From Mycobacterium rhizamassiliense (lineage in GTDB: Bacteria > Actinomycetota > Actinomycetes > Mycobacteriales > Mycobacteriaceae), in assembly GCF_900157375.1 (NCBI RefSeq), contig NZ_LT721901.1:426164-490163 (forward strand): DNA of 64,000 bases. The letters run 5' to 3'. Positions 1-9,108 of this stretch are shown here, one piece after another (position 1 is the stretch's first letter; the number at the start of each line of letters is the position of its first letter). The notes beneath the pieces were generated by a model, which saw nothing but the letters and a program-made list of their open reading frames with translations, was not told the origin of the DNA and did not search any database. A program made the position numbers and the translations under genes.

Positions 1-689
1 GCCGGGCCGCTCTGGCACCCGTTCGCCGATCGCCACCGGTCGACCATGCTGCCCACCGAGATCGAATGGCTAAGCCCGCCGCGGCCGTGGACGGCTCCCC
101 CGTTGTAGGGCACCAGCGGATCGGCCGTCCCGTGCGCCTCCCACACCGACACCGGGCGGGACGGATTGCAGGCCACACCGACGCCCAGGGTGCCCGCCAC
201 CGGCGCGATCGCGGCGAAGATGTCGGCGCGGTCGCAGGCCAGCTTGTTGGACATGAACCCGCCGTTGGACATCCCGGTGGCGAAGACGTGCCCGGGCGCG
301 ATGTTGTAGTCGTTCTGCAGCTTGGCCGCCAGCCCGGCCAGGAAGCCGACGTCGTCGACGTGGCGGCGATCCGCCGGCGAAGCGCCGCGCCCGTCGGCCC
401 AGCTCTTGTCGTAGCCGTCGGGGTAGACGACCAGCAGGTTGTTCGCGTCGGCGACGGCGTCGAACTCGGTCAGCCCGCGCTGCCCGTTCCCGGTGCCGCC
501 GCCGCCGTGCAGGCTGAGCACCAGGCCGACGGGGTCGCCGGGCGGCAGATGCATGGTGTAGGTCCGGTTCATGCCTCCGGACCGGAAGCTGCCGGTCAGG
601 TCCCGGTGGGTGGCCGAGACGTGCCGCACACCGCAGCCGACCAGGCACGCGGCCAGCACGGCCAGCGCTAACCAGTGTCGGTACGGCAT
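1..689 (-). CDS. lpqC: LpqC-like esterase lipoprotein (3' end outside window)
   Basis: Secreted serine esterase of the polyhydroxybutyrate depolymerase/feruloyl esterase family, probably attached to the outer face of the membrane. Only the first 229 codons are inside the window. The N-terminus is hydrophobic and ends in a lipobox L-V-G-C at residues 16-19, predicting lipidation of Cys19. Further on are an oxyanion-loop LHGGGG stretch and the nucleophile motif G-M-S-N-G-G around residue 143. The ATG at 689 was chosen because it directly precedes the signal peptide. In M. tuberculosis the gene sits near Rv3300c/glpD2, as here. The natural substrate is unknown. Confidence 0.88.
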   Translation of the reverse strand, partial: MPYRHWLALAVLAACLVGCGVRHVSATHRDLTGSFRSGGMNRTYTMHLPPGDPVGLVLSLHGGGGTGNGQRGLTEFDAVADANNLLVVYPDGYDKSWADGRGASPADRRHVDDVGFLAGLAAKLQNDYNIAPGHVFATGMSNGGFMSNKLACDRADIFAAIAPVAGTLGVGVACNPSRPVSVWEAHGTADPLVPYNGGAVHGRGGLSHSISVGSMVDRWRSANGCQSGP

Positions 690-929
690 GGGCGTCAAAT
701 TACCGATTGCAATCGCGGGTCGAGGGGGGACGGGCGGCTAAAGAGTGTGACGGCCGACACAACCCGGCGTCAACTTACGGCGGCGGCAAAATCCAGCCGC
801 AACCTGGGTGTTAATCAAATCGCGCCGAGATTTAACCTTCCGGCCATCTTGTGGGACGGCTTTAGTAATCACGGATCGCTTTGATAGTCACCATTCGGCC
901 GCGATTGAAGTTTCAGGGGAGTGACGCAA

Positions 930-1322
930 ATGATCGGTACGCGTATCCGCATGTCGGGGGCTGTGCTGTCGCTATCGGCCGCCGGGTTGATCTCGGTTTT
1001 CGGCCTGTTAGGAACGGCGCCCATCGCTAGCGCCGACGCCGGCGACGCCCAATTCTTGGCCATGCTGAAGAAGGACGACATCAACCACAGCTCGGCGCCG
1101 GCCGCCATCGCGGCCGGCCACAAGGTCTGCGAGTACCTCGAATCCGGGATGAACTGGAAAGAGGTCGCGGCCGACGTCGAGAACAGCAGCAACATGCCCG
1201 ACTACGACACCGGCTTCTTCGTCGGCGCGGCGATCAAGGCGTACTGCCCGCAGTTCATGCCGGACGTCCCCAAGCAGGACGTGCCGCAGCCCGTGGGGAA
1301 CCAGACCACGCCTCAGGCCTGA
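930..1322 (+). CDS. Secreted DUF732 protein
   Basis: Small exported protein (130 aa) of the mycobacterial DUF732 family; function unknown. Residues 1-35 form a signal peptide ending in an A-S-A-D-A cleavage region. The mature part carries two cysteines (V-C-E-Y and A-Y-C-P) in the usual DUF732 positions, probably a disulfide. I chose the ATG at 930 over the in-frame GTG at 921 because the AGGGGAG ribosome site at 915-921 is correctly spaced only for 930. Its last 10 bases overlap the 3' end of the convergent pseudouridine synthase gene. A second DUF732 gene lies at 60438. Confidence 0.82.
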   Translation: MIGTRIRMSGAVLSLSAAGLISVFGLLGTAPIASADAGDAQFLAMLKKDDINHSSAPAAIAAGHKVCEYLESGMNWKEVAADVENSSNMPDYDTGFFVGAAIKAYCPQFMPDVPKQDVPQPVGNQTTPQA

Positions 1323-2212
1323 CCGGGGTCCAGGGTTCGCCGGCTGGCGAACTCGCGGTGCGATCCGGTGATCGGGTCGTCGAATTCGATGCGTTGCGCC
1401 AGTAGCTGCAGCGGAGTGCTGAAGTCGTCGGCGGGCACGTCAATCACGTTGGGGTACAACGGGTCTCCGATTATCGGCAGACCCAGCGACGCCATATGCA
1501 CCCGCAGTTGATGGGTGCGCCCGGTGCGTGGCGTCAACCGGTAGAGCCCCTCCGGCGCATGGGGGCGCCTCCCACTTGCGGGGGACAGCTCCACCAGCGT
1601 CTCGGCGTTGGGCTCGCCCGGCTCGCTGACGGCCTGTAAGTGGCCGCGGCGCTTGATGATTCGGCTCCTGACCACGCGCGGCAGCTCGACGGCCGGGTCG
1701 ATCGCGGCCAGCGCCAGGTACGTCTTGGCGACCAGGCCCCTGGCGAACAGCGTCTGGTAGGCGCCGCGCAGCTCGCGGCGCGTGGTGAACAGCAGCACGC
1801 CCGCGGTCAGCCGGTCCAGCCGGTGCGCGGGGCTGAGCTCGGGCAGCTCCAGCTCGCGGCGCAGCCGCACCAGCGCGGTCTGCGCGACGTGCCGCCCGCG
1901 CGGCATGGTGGCCAGAAAATGCGGCTTGTCCACGACCACGATGCCGTCATCGCGATGCAGCACCGGGACGTCGAACGGGACCGGCACCTCGTCGGGCAGC
2001 TCGCGGTAGAGGTAGACGCTGGCGCCGGCGGGCAGCTCGGTTGCCGCGTCGATCACCGCGCCGTCGGCGTCGACGACCTCCCCGGCCAGCACCTTGGCGG
2101 CGGCCCGCTCGCCGAACCGGGCGGTCAGCTCGGCCAGCACCGGCCCGCCGTGCAGCCGGACCCGCGCGGGCCCCAACCCGTCGCGGACGGGCAGCGGGGC
2201 CGGCCTCACCAC
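1313..2212 (-). CDS. RluA-family 23S/tRNA pseudouridine synthase
   Basis: Pseudouridine synthase of the RluA/RluD family (299 aa), isomerising specific uridines in structured RNA in the cytoplasm; orthologue of Rv3300c. The signature H-R-L-D-R-L-T-A-G-V near residue 130 contains the catalytic aspartate. The R-T-G-R-T-H-Q-L-R-V-H motif near residue 230 is the family RNA/uracil-contacting segment. The N-terminal part resembles a weak S4-like domain. GTG start at 2212, four bases after the glpD2 stop, suggesting cotranscription. In M. tuberculosis phoY1 separates these two genes; it is absent here. Confidence 0.9.
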   Translation of the reverse strand: MVRPAPLPVRDGLGPARVRLHGGPVLAELTARFGERAAAKVLAGEVVDADGAVIDAATELPAGASVYLYRELPDEVPVPFDVPVLHRDDGIVVVDKPHFLATMPRGRHVAQTALVRLRRELELPELSPAHRLDRLTAGVLLFTTRRELRGAYQTLFARGLVAKTYLALAAIDPAVELPRVVRSRIIKRRGHLQAVSEPGEPNAETLVELSPASGRRPHAPEGLYRLTPRTGRTHQLRVHMASLGLPIIGDPLYPNVIDVPADDFSTPLQLLAQRIEFDDPITGSHREFASRRTLDPGQA

Positions 2213-2216
2213 GAAA

Positions 2217-3941
2217 TCAATTCAGCGGCACCGGCTCGAGAATCTCGGCGCGCGCCTCCGGCGCGCTGGCCCGCAGCTCGTCGGCCGACACGTCGTCGGG
2301 CTGGGCCTGCGACAGGATCTCGGCCTCCACCCGCGCGGTGTAGTTGTCGACCTCGCGGTCGACGTCGGCGGCCGTCCAGCCCAGCACCGGGGCGACGATC
2401 TCGGCGACCTCCCTGGCGCAGTCGACGCCGCGGTGCGAGTACTCGATGGAGATCCGCATCCGGCGCGCCAGGACGTCCTCCAGGTGCAGCGCGCCCTCGG
2501 CGGTGACGGCGTAGAGCGCCTCGACCTTCAGATACCCCGGCGCCTCCGCGATAGGGGCCAGCAGCTCGGGCCGGCCGCCCGCCAGGGCCAGCACGTCGTC
2601 CATCAGCGAGCCGTAGCGGTCCAGCAGGTGACGCACCCGGTACGGGTGCAGGTGGACCAGCTCACCGACGTGCTCGACCTGGTTGATCAGCGCGAAATAG
2701 CCGTCGGCGCCCAGCAGGCCGACCTTCTCGGTGATCGACGGCGCGACCCGGGCCGGGACGAACTGGACCGCGGTGTCGATCGCGTCGGCGGCCATCACGC
2801 GGTAGGTGGTGTACTTGCCGCCGGCGATGGCGACCAGGCCGGGCGCGGGTACCGCGACGGCGTGCTCCCGGGACAGCTTGGAGGTTTCCTCGCTCTCGCC
2901 GGCCAGCAGGGGCCGCAGGCCGGCGTACACGCCGTCGATGTCGGCGTGCGTCAGCGGGGTGGCCAGCACCGTGTTGACGGTTTCCAGGATGTAGTCGATG
3001 TCGGCCTTGGTCGCCGCGGGGTGGGCCAGGTCGAGATTCCAGTCCGTGTCGGTGGTCCCGATGATCCAGTGGCTTCCCCACGGGATGACGAACATCACCG
3101 ACTGCGCGGTGCGCAGGATGATGGCGACGTCGCTGACGATGCGGTCGCGCGGCACGACGACGTGCACGCCCTTGGACGCGCGCACCTGAAATCGCCCGCG
3201 CTGCTTGGACAATGCCTGGATCTCGTCGGTCCATACCCCGGTCGCGTTGACCACGACGTGGCCGCGGACCTCGGTGATCGAGCCGTCCTCGGAGTCGCGG
3301 ACCCGCACGCCGATCACCCGGTCGCCCTCGCGCAGCAACGCAACCACCTGCGTCGAGCAGCGCACCACCGCGCCGTAATGGGCTGCGGTGCGCGCGACCG
3401 TCATCGTGTGCCGGGCGTCGTCAACGACGGTGTCGTAGTAGCGAATCCCCCCGATCAGCGACGACCGCTTCAAGCCCGGGCTCAGCCGCAGCGCGCCCGC
3501 GCGGGTCAAATGCTTTTGCGCCGGAACGGATTTCGCGCCACCCAGGCTGTCGTACAGGAAGATGCCCGCCGCGGTGTACGGTCGCTCCCACCACCGATGG
3601 GTCAGCGGGAACAGGAACGGCATCGGCTTCACCAGGTGCGGCGCCAGCCTGGTCAGCGACAGCTCGCGCTCGTAGAGCGCCTCGCGCACCAGCCCGAATT
3701 CCAGCTGCTCGAGGTAGCGCAGCCCGCCGTGAAACATCTTCGAGGAGCGGCTCGAGGTACCCGAGGCGAAGTCACGCGCCTCGACCAGCGCCACCTTGAG
3801 GCCGCGGGTGGCGGCGTCCAGCGCACAGCCGGAACCAACCACCCCGCCGCCGATGACGACCACGTCGAACTGCTCGGCGCCGAGCCGCTGCCAGGCCGCC
3901 GCGCGTTGCTCGGGGCCCAGGACGGAAATCGGGTCACTCAC
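2217..3941 (-). CDS. glpD2: FAD-dependent glycerol-3-phosphate dehydrogenase
   Basis: Membrane-associated flavoenzyme that oxidises glycerol-3-phosphate to dihydroxyacetone phosphate and passes electrons to menaquinone. At 574 aa it is the normal length. The FAD-binding dinucleotide fold is at residues 29-58 (V-I-G-G-G-V-V-G-S-G), followed by the family S-S-R-S-S-K-M-F-H-G-G-L-R-Y-L-E segment. The C-terminal quarter is the helical DAO_C domain. GTG start at 3941; the gene begins 10 bases after the lpdA stop. The arrangement lpdA-glpD2-RluA-type gene suggests one transcript. Orthologue of Rv3302c. Confidence 0.94.
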   Translation of the reverse strand: MSDPISVLGPEQRAAAWQRLGAEQFDVVVIGGGVVGSGCALDAATRGLKVALVEARDFASGTSSRSSKMFHGGLRYLEQLEFGLVREALYERELSLTRLAPHLVKPMPFLFPLTHRWWERPYTAAGIFLYDSLGGAKSVPAQKHLTRAGALRLSPGLKRSSLIGGIRYYDTVVDDARHTMTVARTAAHYGAVVRCSTQVVALLREGDRVIGVRVRDSEDGSITEVRGHVVVNATGVWTDEIQALSKQRGRFQVRASKGVHVVVPRDRIVSDVAIILRTAQSVMFVIPWGSHWIIGTTDTDWNLDLAHPAATKADIDYILETVNTVLATPLTHADIDGVYAGLRPLLAGESEETSKLSREHAVAVPAPGLVAIAGGKYTTYRVMAADAIDTAVQFVPARVAPSITEKVGLLGADGYFALINQVEHVGELVHLHPYRVRHLLDRYGSLMDDVLALAGGRPELLAPIAEAPGYLKVEALYAVTAEGALHLEDVLARRMRISIEYSHRGVDCAREVAEIVAPVLGWTAADVDREVDNYTARVEAEILSQAQPDDVSADELRASAPEARAEILEPVPLN

Positions 3942-3951
3942 GCCTACGAAC

Positions 3952-5382
3952 CTAGTCCAGATCGTCGTGCGCCATCAGCCGACGAGCGGCCTCGGTGATC
4001 GAACCCGACAGCGACGGGTAGACGGCCAGCGTCTGTGCCAGCTCGTTGACGGTGATGCGGTTTTGCACGGCCACGGCGATCGGCAGGATCAGCTCGGAGG
4101 CGATCGGCGCCACCACGACGCCGCCGATCACCACGCCGGTGGCCTGCCGGCAGAACAGCTTGACGAAGCCCTGCCGCAGCCCGGACATCTTGGCGCGGGC
4201 GTTGGTGCGCAGCGGCAGCATGATGGTCCGCGCCGGCACCGAGCCGTCGTCGATCATCGTCTGCGGCACGCCGACGGCCGCGATCTCGGGCCGGGTGAAC
4301 ACCGTCGCGGCCACCGTGCGCAGCCGGATCGGGCTGACGCCCTCGCCCAGCGCGTGATACATCGCGATGCGGCCCTGCATGGCGGCCACCGAGGCCAGCA
4401 GCAGCAGGCCGGTGCAGTCGCCTGCGGCGTAGATCCCAGGGACGGACGTCCGCGACACCCGGTCCACCTTCAGGTAGTCGCCCCGGCCCAGCTCGATGCC
4501 GACGCGTTCCAGGCCGAGGCCGCTGGTGTTGGGCACCGACCCGATGGTCATCAGCGCGTGGCTGCCCTCGACGGTCCGGCCATCCGTCATGGTGACCAGC
4601 ACCCCGTTCTCGGTGCGGGTGACCGATTCGGCGCGGGCGTTCTTGACCAGGTTCACGCCGCGTTCGGCGAACGCCTCCTCCAGCACCAGCGCCGCGTCGG
4701 CGTCCTCGTAGGGCAGCACCCGGTCGCGGCTGGCCGCCACCGTCACCGGCACGCCCAGCTCGGTGTAGGCGTGCACGAACTCGGCGCCGGTGACGCCGGA
4801 GCCCACCACGATCAGGTGCTCGGGCAGTGCCTCGAGGTTGTACAGCTGGCGCCAGGTGAGGATGCGCTCGCCGTCGGGTTGCGCCGACGGCAGGATCCGC
4901 GGGCTGGCGCCGGTGGCGATCAGCACGACGTCCGCCTCGTACTCGCTGATGACGGGGCCGTCAGGCCCCGGATCGGAATGAGTCGCCCTGACGTTGTGCC
5001 GGGCCAGCCCCGGGTTGGGGTCGATCAGCTCCCCGCGCGCCGCGACCAAAGTCACACCGGCACTGAGCAGCTGGGTCGCGATGTCGGCCGATTGCTCGGC
5101 GGCAAGGCTTTTGACGCGGCTGTGGATCCGTGGGAGCGAGATCTTGGCGTCGTCGATGTCGATGTCGAAGCCCAGCCGGGGCGCCCGGCGCAGCTCGGTG
5201 CGCAGCCAGGTCGAGGCGATGAACGTCTTGGACGGCACGCAGTCGTCCAGGACGGCGGCCCCGCCGATGCCCTCCGAGTCGATCACCGTGACGTGCGTCG
5301 TGTCGGGATGCAACGTGGCGGCCACCAGCGCGGCTTCGTAACCGGCCGGGCCTCCACCCAGGATCACGATGCGGGTCACCAC
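3952..5382 (-). CDS. lpdA: LpdA flavoprotein NAD(P)H:quinone reductase
   Basis: Class I disulfide-reductase-fold flavoprotein (476 aa), orthologue of Rv3303c. It is related to lipoamide dehydrogenase but is known in M. tuberculosis as a quinone reductase, not a lipoamide enzyme. The FAD motif G-G-G-P-A-G-Y-E-A-A is at residues 9-18 and a second NAD(P) motif V-G-S-G-V-T-G-A-E-F near residue 192. The region that normally holds the redox pair CxxxxC reads G-G-A-A-V-L-D-D-C-V-P-S-K, so only the second cysteine remains and a disulfide mechanism is not possible there. The C-terminus ends in M-A-H-D-D-L-D. GTG start at 5382. Confidence 0.92.
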   Translation of the reverse strand: MVTRIVILGGGPAGYEAALVAATLHPDTTHVTVIDSEGIGGAAVLDDCVPSKTFIASTWLRTELRRAPRLGFDIDIDDAKISLPRIHSRVKSLAAEQSADIATQLLSAGVTLVAARGELIDPNPGLARHNVRATHSDPGPDGPVISEYEADVVLIATGASPRILPSAQPDGERILTWRQLYNLEALPEHLIVVGSGVTGAEFVHAYTELGVPVTVAASRDRVLPYEDADAALVLEEAFAERGVNLVKNARAESVTRTENGVLVTMTDGRTVEGSHALMTIGSVPNTSGLGLERVGIELGRGDYLKVDRVSRTSVPGIYAAGDCTGLLLLASVAAMQGRIAMYHALGEGVSPIRLRTVAATVFTRPEIAAVGVPQTMIDDGSVPARTIMLPLRTNARAKMSGLRQGFVKLFCRQATGVVIGGVVVAPIASELILPIAVAVQNRITVNELAQTLAVYPSLSGSITEAARRLMAHDDLD

Positions 5383-5504
5383 AGCCCTAACCTAGCCGGA
5401 CTTGCCGGCTCCCCGCAGCGCGGCGACGATGCACACCAGCATGGCGTGAAGAGGAGCGCGCCATCAGACGCAGCGCGGCGGCGGTGCCCAACGGGTGCGG
5501 CGTT

Positions 5505-5510
5505 TAAGCT
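5505..5510 (+). promoter_or_regulatory. -10 element, probable leaderless promoter
   Basis: TAAGCT followed by six bases and then the GTG start of the cyclotransferase-like gene at 5517. In mycobacteria this spacing places the transcription start at or next to the start codon. Confidence 0.6.
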
Positions 5511-5516
5511 TTCCCA

Positions 5517-5996
5517 GTGCCGCTCTACGCCGCCTATGGCTCCAACATGCATCCCGAACAGATGCAGCAGCGTGCACCGCACTCGCCGATGGCGGGTTGC
5601 GGCTGGCTGCACGGGTGGCGGCTGACGTTCGGCGGCGAGGACATCGGCTGGGAGGGCGCGCTGGCCAGCGTCGTGGAGGATCCCGACGCCAAGGTGTTCG
5701 TCGTGCTCTACGACATGACGCCGGCCGACGAGATGAACCTGGACCGGTGGGAGGGCTCCGAGTTCGGCGTCCACAAGAAGATCCGGTGCCGCGTCGAGCG
5801 GACGTCGTCGGACACCAACACCGACCCGGTGCTGGCGTGGCTGTATGTCCTGGACGCCTGGGAGGGCGGCCTGCCGTCGGCGCGCTACCTGGGCGTGATG
5901 GCCGACGCCGCCGAAATCGCCGGTGCGCCAGAGGAATACGTGCACGACCTGCGGACCCGGCCGGCACGCAACATCGGCCCGGGCACCGGCGCCTAA
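5517..5996 (+). CDS. Gamma-glutamylcyclotransferase-like protein
   Basis: Cytoplasmic protein (159 aa) of the GGCT/AIG2 fold, orthologue of Rv3304. The fold's N-terminal signature Y-A-A-Y-G-S-N-M-H is at residues 4-12, where the glycine-rich loop binds the gamma-glutamyl group. A conserved W-E-G-S-E-F-G-V segment follows near residue 78. Substrate is unproven; family members release 5-oxoproline from gamma-glutamyl amino acids or act on modified amines. GTG start at 5517 with a leaderless-type -10 element. Its TAA stop interlocks with the TAG stop of the convergent amiA1 gene in the sequence CTAA. Confidence 0.8.
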   Translation: MPLYAAYGSNMHPEQMQQRAPHSPMAGCGWLHGWRLTFGGEDIGWEGALASVVEDPDAKVFVVLYDMTPADEMNLDRWEGSEFGVHKKIRCRVERTSSDTNTDPVLAWLYVLDAWEGGLPSARYLGVMADAAEIAGAPEEYVHDLRTRPARNIGPGTGA

Positions 5997-7171
5997 GACC
6001 CGGCGAGCACGGCCGACTGCTCGACGATGTTGACCATCACGCGCAGCCCCACCTCCAGCGCCCGCTCGTCGAGATCGAACGTCGGCTGGTGCAGGTCCAG
6101 CTGCGGCCCCTGGCCCGACCAGACGCCCAGCCGGGCCATCGCGCCGGGAATCTCCTCGAGGTACCAGGAGAAGTCCTCGCCGCCGCCGGACTGCCGGGTG
6201 TCGGCCAGGGCGTCGGGGCCGACGGCCTCGATCGCGTGGGTCAGGATGCGGGTCGAGGCTTCCTCGTTGACCACCGGCGGCACGCCGCGCCGGTATTGCA
6301 GCGTGTGCTCGATGCCCAACGGCGACAGCAGCCCGTCCACGGAGTGGCGGATGATCTCCTCCAGCGACACCCAGGTCTGCCTGCTGGCGGTGCGCACGGT
6401 GCCGGCCAGCACCCCGGTCTGCGGAATGGCGTTGGGCGCCACGCCGGCGTTGACCGCGCCCCACACCAGCACGGTGCTGTTGCGCGGGTCGATGCGGCGC
6501 GAGATCACGCCGGGCAGCCCGGTGATCAGCGTGCCCAGGCCGTAGACCAGGTCGGCGGTCAGGTGCGGCCGCGACGTGTGCCCGCCCGGCGAATACAGCG
6601 TGATCTCCAGCTGGTCGGCCGCCGACGTGATGGGGCCCTGCCGCACCGCGACCTTGCCCACCTCCAGGCGGGGGTCGCAGTGCAGCGCGAAGATGCGCGA
6701 CACCCCGGTCAGCGCGCCCGCCGCGATGGCGTCGATCGCGCCGCCGGGCATCAGCTCCTCGGCGGCCTGGAAGATCAACCGCACTCCGACCGGCAGTTCG
6801 GGCACCGACGCCAGGACCAGCCCGGTAGCCAGCAGGATCGCGGTGTGCGCGTCGTGGCCGCAGGCGTGCGCGACGTTCGGCATCGTCGACGTGTACGGCG
6901 CGCCGGTCCGCTCGGCCATCGGCAGCGCGTCCATGTCGGCGCGCAGCGCGATCCTGGGCGCGTGTTCGGGCCCGAAGTCGCACGTGAGCCCGGTACCGGC
7001 GGGCAGCACCTTGGGGTTCAGGCCGGCGTCGGCGAGGCGCTCCGCGACGAACTGGGTGGTGGCGTACTCCTGGCGCCCCAGCTCCGGGTAGCGGTGAATG
7101 TGCCGGCGCCACTCGACCAGGTCCTCGAAATGCGTCCCCAGCCAGTCGCCCGCGGCGTCAGCCAGGCTCAT
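5993..7171 (-). CDS. amiA1: M20-family amidohydrolase AmiA1
   Basis: Zinc-dependent amidohydrolase/peptidase of the M20 family (392 aa), orthologue of Rv3305c, thought to hydrolyse N-acyl amino acids. Metal-binding and catalytic motifs are visible: R-A-D-M-D-A-L-P near residue 84, H-A-C-G-H-D-A-H-T near residue 107 and Q-A-A-E-E near residue 140. I placed the start at the ATG at 7171 (M-S-L-A-D-A-A), because the reading frame upstream of it runs inside amiB1 and has no homology. Start overlaps the amiB1 stop by four bases (ATGA), so the pair is translationally coupled. Confidence 0.9.
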   Translation of the reverse strand: MSLADAAGDWLGTHFEDLVEWRRHIHRYPELGRQEYATTQFVAERLADAGLNPKVLPAGTGLTCDFGPEHAPRIALRADMDALPMAERTGAPYTSTMPNVAHACGHDAHTAILLATGLVLASVPELPVGVRLIFQAAEELMPGGAIDAIAAGALTGVSRIFALHCDPRLEVGKVAVRQGPITSAADQLEITLYSPGGHTSRPHLTADLVYGLGTLITGLPGVISRRIDPRNSTVLVWGAVNAGVAPNAIPQTGVLAGTVRTASRQTWVSLEEIIRHSVDGLLSPLGIEHTLQYRRGVPPVVNEEASTRILTHAIEAVGPDALADTRQSGGGEDFSWYLEEIPGAMARLGVWSGQGPQLDLHQPTFDLDERALEVGLRVMVNIVEQSAVLAGS

Positions 7172-8352
7172 GTGGCGGCCCGGCGTTCTAACGCGCTCAA
7201 CACCCGGTCGCGTTGCTCCGGGCTCTCGGCGAGCTGAACGACCGCGCGCGCCAACATGATTGCGCCGTCGAGCACCGCGCGGTCGGCGCTGGGTCCCGCG
7301 GCGGCCGCGGCGAAGTCGCGCTGGTGCACCGTCGCCCCGCCGGCGTCGACACCGATCACCGGATGGATCCCCGGCAGCACGTGCGTCACGTTGCCCATGT
7401 CGGTGCTGCCCATCGGGAACATTGCCTCGTACTGCGGTGCCAGCGGCTGGCGGCCGAGCCGATTCATCTCGTGCCGGCAGACTTCGGACAGCCACTCGTC
7501 GGACTTCAACTCGGCGTATGGCGGTGCGGGCTGCTCGATTTGGTATTCGCAGCCGGTGGCCAGCGCGCCCGCGGCAAAGCAGGCGAACATCCTGCCCTCC
7601 AGCTCTCGCAGCGAATCCGATTCCAGCGCGCGCATCGCGTATTCGACCGCCGCGCGCCCGGGGATGACGTTGACCGCCTGCCCCCCGTCGGTGACGATCC
7701 CGTGCACGAGCTGGCCCGGCGCCAGTTGCTGGCGCAGCAGCCCGATGGCCACCTGCGCGACGGTCACGGCGTCGGCGGCGTTGACGCCCAGGTGCGGCGC
7801 GACGGCGGCGTGCGATTCCTTGCCGCGGTAGTGCGCGACAGCCTCGGACAGCGCCAGCGAACGGCCCGCAGCGATGTCGGTGGGCCCGGGGTGCACCATC
7901 ACCGCGACCGCGACGTCGTCGAACGTCCCGGCGCGCAACAACAGTTCCTTGCCGCCGCCGGCCTCCTCGGCGGGGGTGCCCAGCAGCGCGACCGTCAGGC
8001 CCAGCTCGTCGGCCACCTCGGCGAGGGCCAGCGCGGTCCCGACCGCGGACGCGGCGATGATGTTGTGGCCGCAGGCGTGCCCGATCTCGGGCAGAGCGTC
8101 GTACTCCGCGCAGACGCCGACAACCAGCGGTCCGCTGCCGAAGTCGGCCCGGAATGCGGTGTCCAGACCGCCGGCGGCCGCGGTGATCTCGAAGCCACGT
8201 TCAGCCACCAGGGCCTGCGCCTTCGCGCAGCTGCGGTGCTCGGCGAAGGCGAGTTCGGGCTCGGCGTGGATTGCGTGCGACAGCTCGGCGAGATCGATAC
8301 CACGACGCCGCACCGCGTCCTCAACGGTGTCCAATGCGGTGTGTGGGGACAT
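7168..8352 (-). CDS. amiB1: M20-family amidohydrolase AmiB1
   Basis: M20-family zinc amidohydrolase (394 aa), paralogue of the downstream amiA1 and orthologue of Rv3306c. Key motifs are C-A-E-Y-D-A-L-P near residue 79, H-A-C-G-H-N near residue 91 and P-A-E-E-A near residue 126; the -EE- pair supplies the general base. The C-terminal region has the M-G-S-T-D-M-G-N-V-T-H segment typical of the AbgB-like branch, which cleaves aromatic amide conjugates; that substrate is only inferred. ATG start at 8352 directly after a GATACT element with leaderless spacing. Confidence 0.88.
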   Translation of the reverse strand: MSPHTALDTVEDAVRRRGIDLAELSHAIHAEPELAFAEHRSCAKAQALVAERGFEITAAAGGLDTAFRADFGSGPLVVGVCAEYDALPEIGHACGHNIIAASAVGTALALAEVADELGLTVALLGTPAEEAGGGKELLLRAGTFDDVAVAVMVHPGPTDIAAGRSLALSEAVAHYRGKESHAAVAPHLGVNAADAVTVAQVAIGLLRQQLAPGQLVHGIVTDGGQAVNVIPGRAAVEYAMRALESDSLRELEGRMFACFAAGALATGCEYQIEQPAPPYAELKSDEWLSEVCRHEMNRLGRQPLAPQYEAMFPMGSTDMGNVTHVLPGIHPVIGVDAGGATVHQRDFAAAAAGPSADRAVLDGAIMLARAVVQLAESPEQRDRVLSALERRAAT

Positions 8353-8358
8353 CCTCGC

Positions 8359-8364
8359 AGTATC
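8359..8364 (-). promoter_or_regulatory. -10 element, probable leaderless promoter of amiB1
   Basis: On the minus strand GATACT is followed by six bases (GCGAGG) and the amiB1 ATG. Confidence 0.55.
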
Positions 8365-8402
8365 TCACCGACGCGGGCCGCCGATCACCGCACCGGGGCG
8401 GG

Positions 8403-9065
8403 CTACACCCGTCCGGCGATAAATCCCGCCGCTTGACCGGGGTACGGCGGCACCGAGTAATCGTGGTGCGCGTCACGGTCGCGGCCGCCGACGACGCAGA
8501 CCGGATCACCCTCGGCGCACAGATCGATGGCGCGGCCGGCGAACTGGCCCGACGTCGACAGCGGGGTGTTGAAGCGGTTGCCCGGGTTGCCGAACACCGC
8601 GACCGCCGCGATCTTGTTGGCCAGACCGGGGTCCAGCGCGGGCGCTGAGCCGAGGTTGCCGACGGTGTTGCCCAGCGGCGGCACGCCGGCCAGCATCGAC
8701 ACCGCCGCGGCGCCCTGTGAGAAGCCACCGAGGATCAGGTGGGTGCCGGGGCACTGGTCGGCCATCGCCGCGATGTGATTCCGCGCGTCGTCGGCGCCGG
8801 TGCCGGTCTGCAGAAAGTTGTAGCTGGCCGGGTAGTTCACCGCGTAGTTGTCCAGGCTGCGCCCGCCGACACTGCCTTGCAGCGCGCCGAACAGCGCGTC
8901 CCCCACGGCCCCCAGGCCGGGTGGCTCGTTGGTGCCGCGGGCAAAGATGAGTTGGACGTCCGGACAGTCAGCCCGCGCGGCGGGGGCGGGGCCGACGACG
9001 ACCGCTGCCACCGACAGCGCAACTGCAACAACCAAGCCGGCAACCGGCCCCCTACCAAATCTCAT
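8403..9065 (-). CDS. Secreted cutinase-family esterase
   Basis: Exported serine esterase (220 aa) of the cutinase/Culp family. Residues 1-31 are a signal peptide ending A-A-R-A-D, with a cysteine just after it. The nucleophile motif G-G-F-S-Q-G-A lies near residue 117. Later come a D-P-V-C segment holding the catalytic aspartate and a paired cysteine, and a final H-H-D-Y histidine. The ATG at 9065 was chosen because it begins the signal peptide; the open frame upstream has no function. The gene is inserted between amiB1 and deoD, which are adjacent in M. tuberculosis. It diverges from deoD over a 43-base promoter region. Confidence 0.87.
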   Translation of the reverse strand: MRFGRGPVAGLVVAVALSVAAVVVGPAPAARADCPDVQLIFARGTNEPPGLGAVGDALFGALQGSVGGRSLDNYAVNYPASYNFLQTGTGADDARNHIAAMADQCPGTHLILGGFSQGAAAVSMLAGVPPLGNTVGNLGSAPALDPGLANKIAAVAVFGNPGNRFNTPLSTSGQFAGRAIDLCAEGDPVCVVGGRDRDAHHDYSVPPYPGQAAGFIAGRV

Positions 9066-9094
9066 GTGGCAAATCCTGACATATATAGCGAGGC

Positions 9095-9100
9095 TAAGCT
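9095..9100 (+). promoter_or_regulatory. -10 element of deoD
   Basis: TAAGCT eight bases before the deoD GTG; leaderless or nearly leaderless. The same short region holds a TATATAT run (9080-9087) that could serve the divergent cutinase gene. Confidence 0.5.
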
Positions 9101-9108
9101 CGCACAGT

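Noticed and set aside
2094..3998. 634-residue open frame antisense to glpD2
   Set aside because: High-GC shadow of a well-supported gene; composition is Arg/Gln/Val-rich without motifs.
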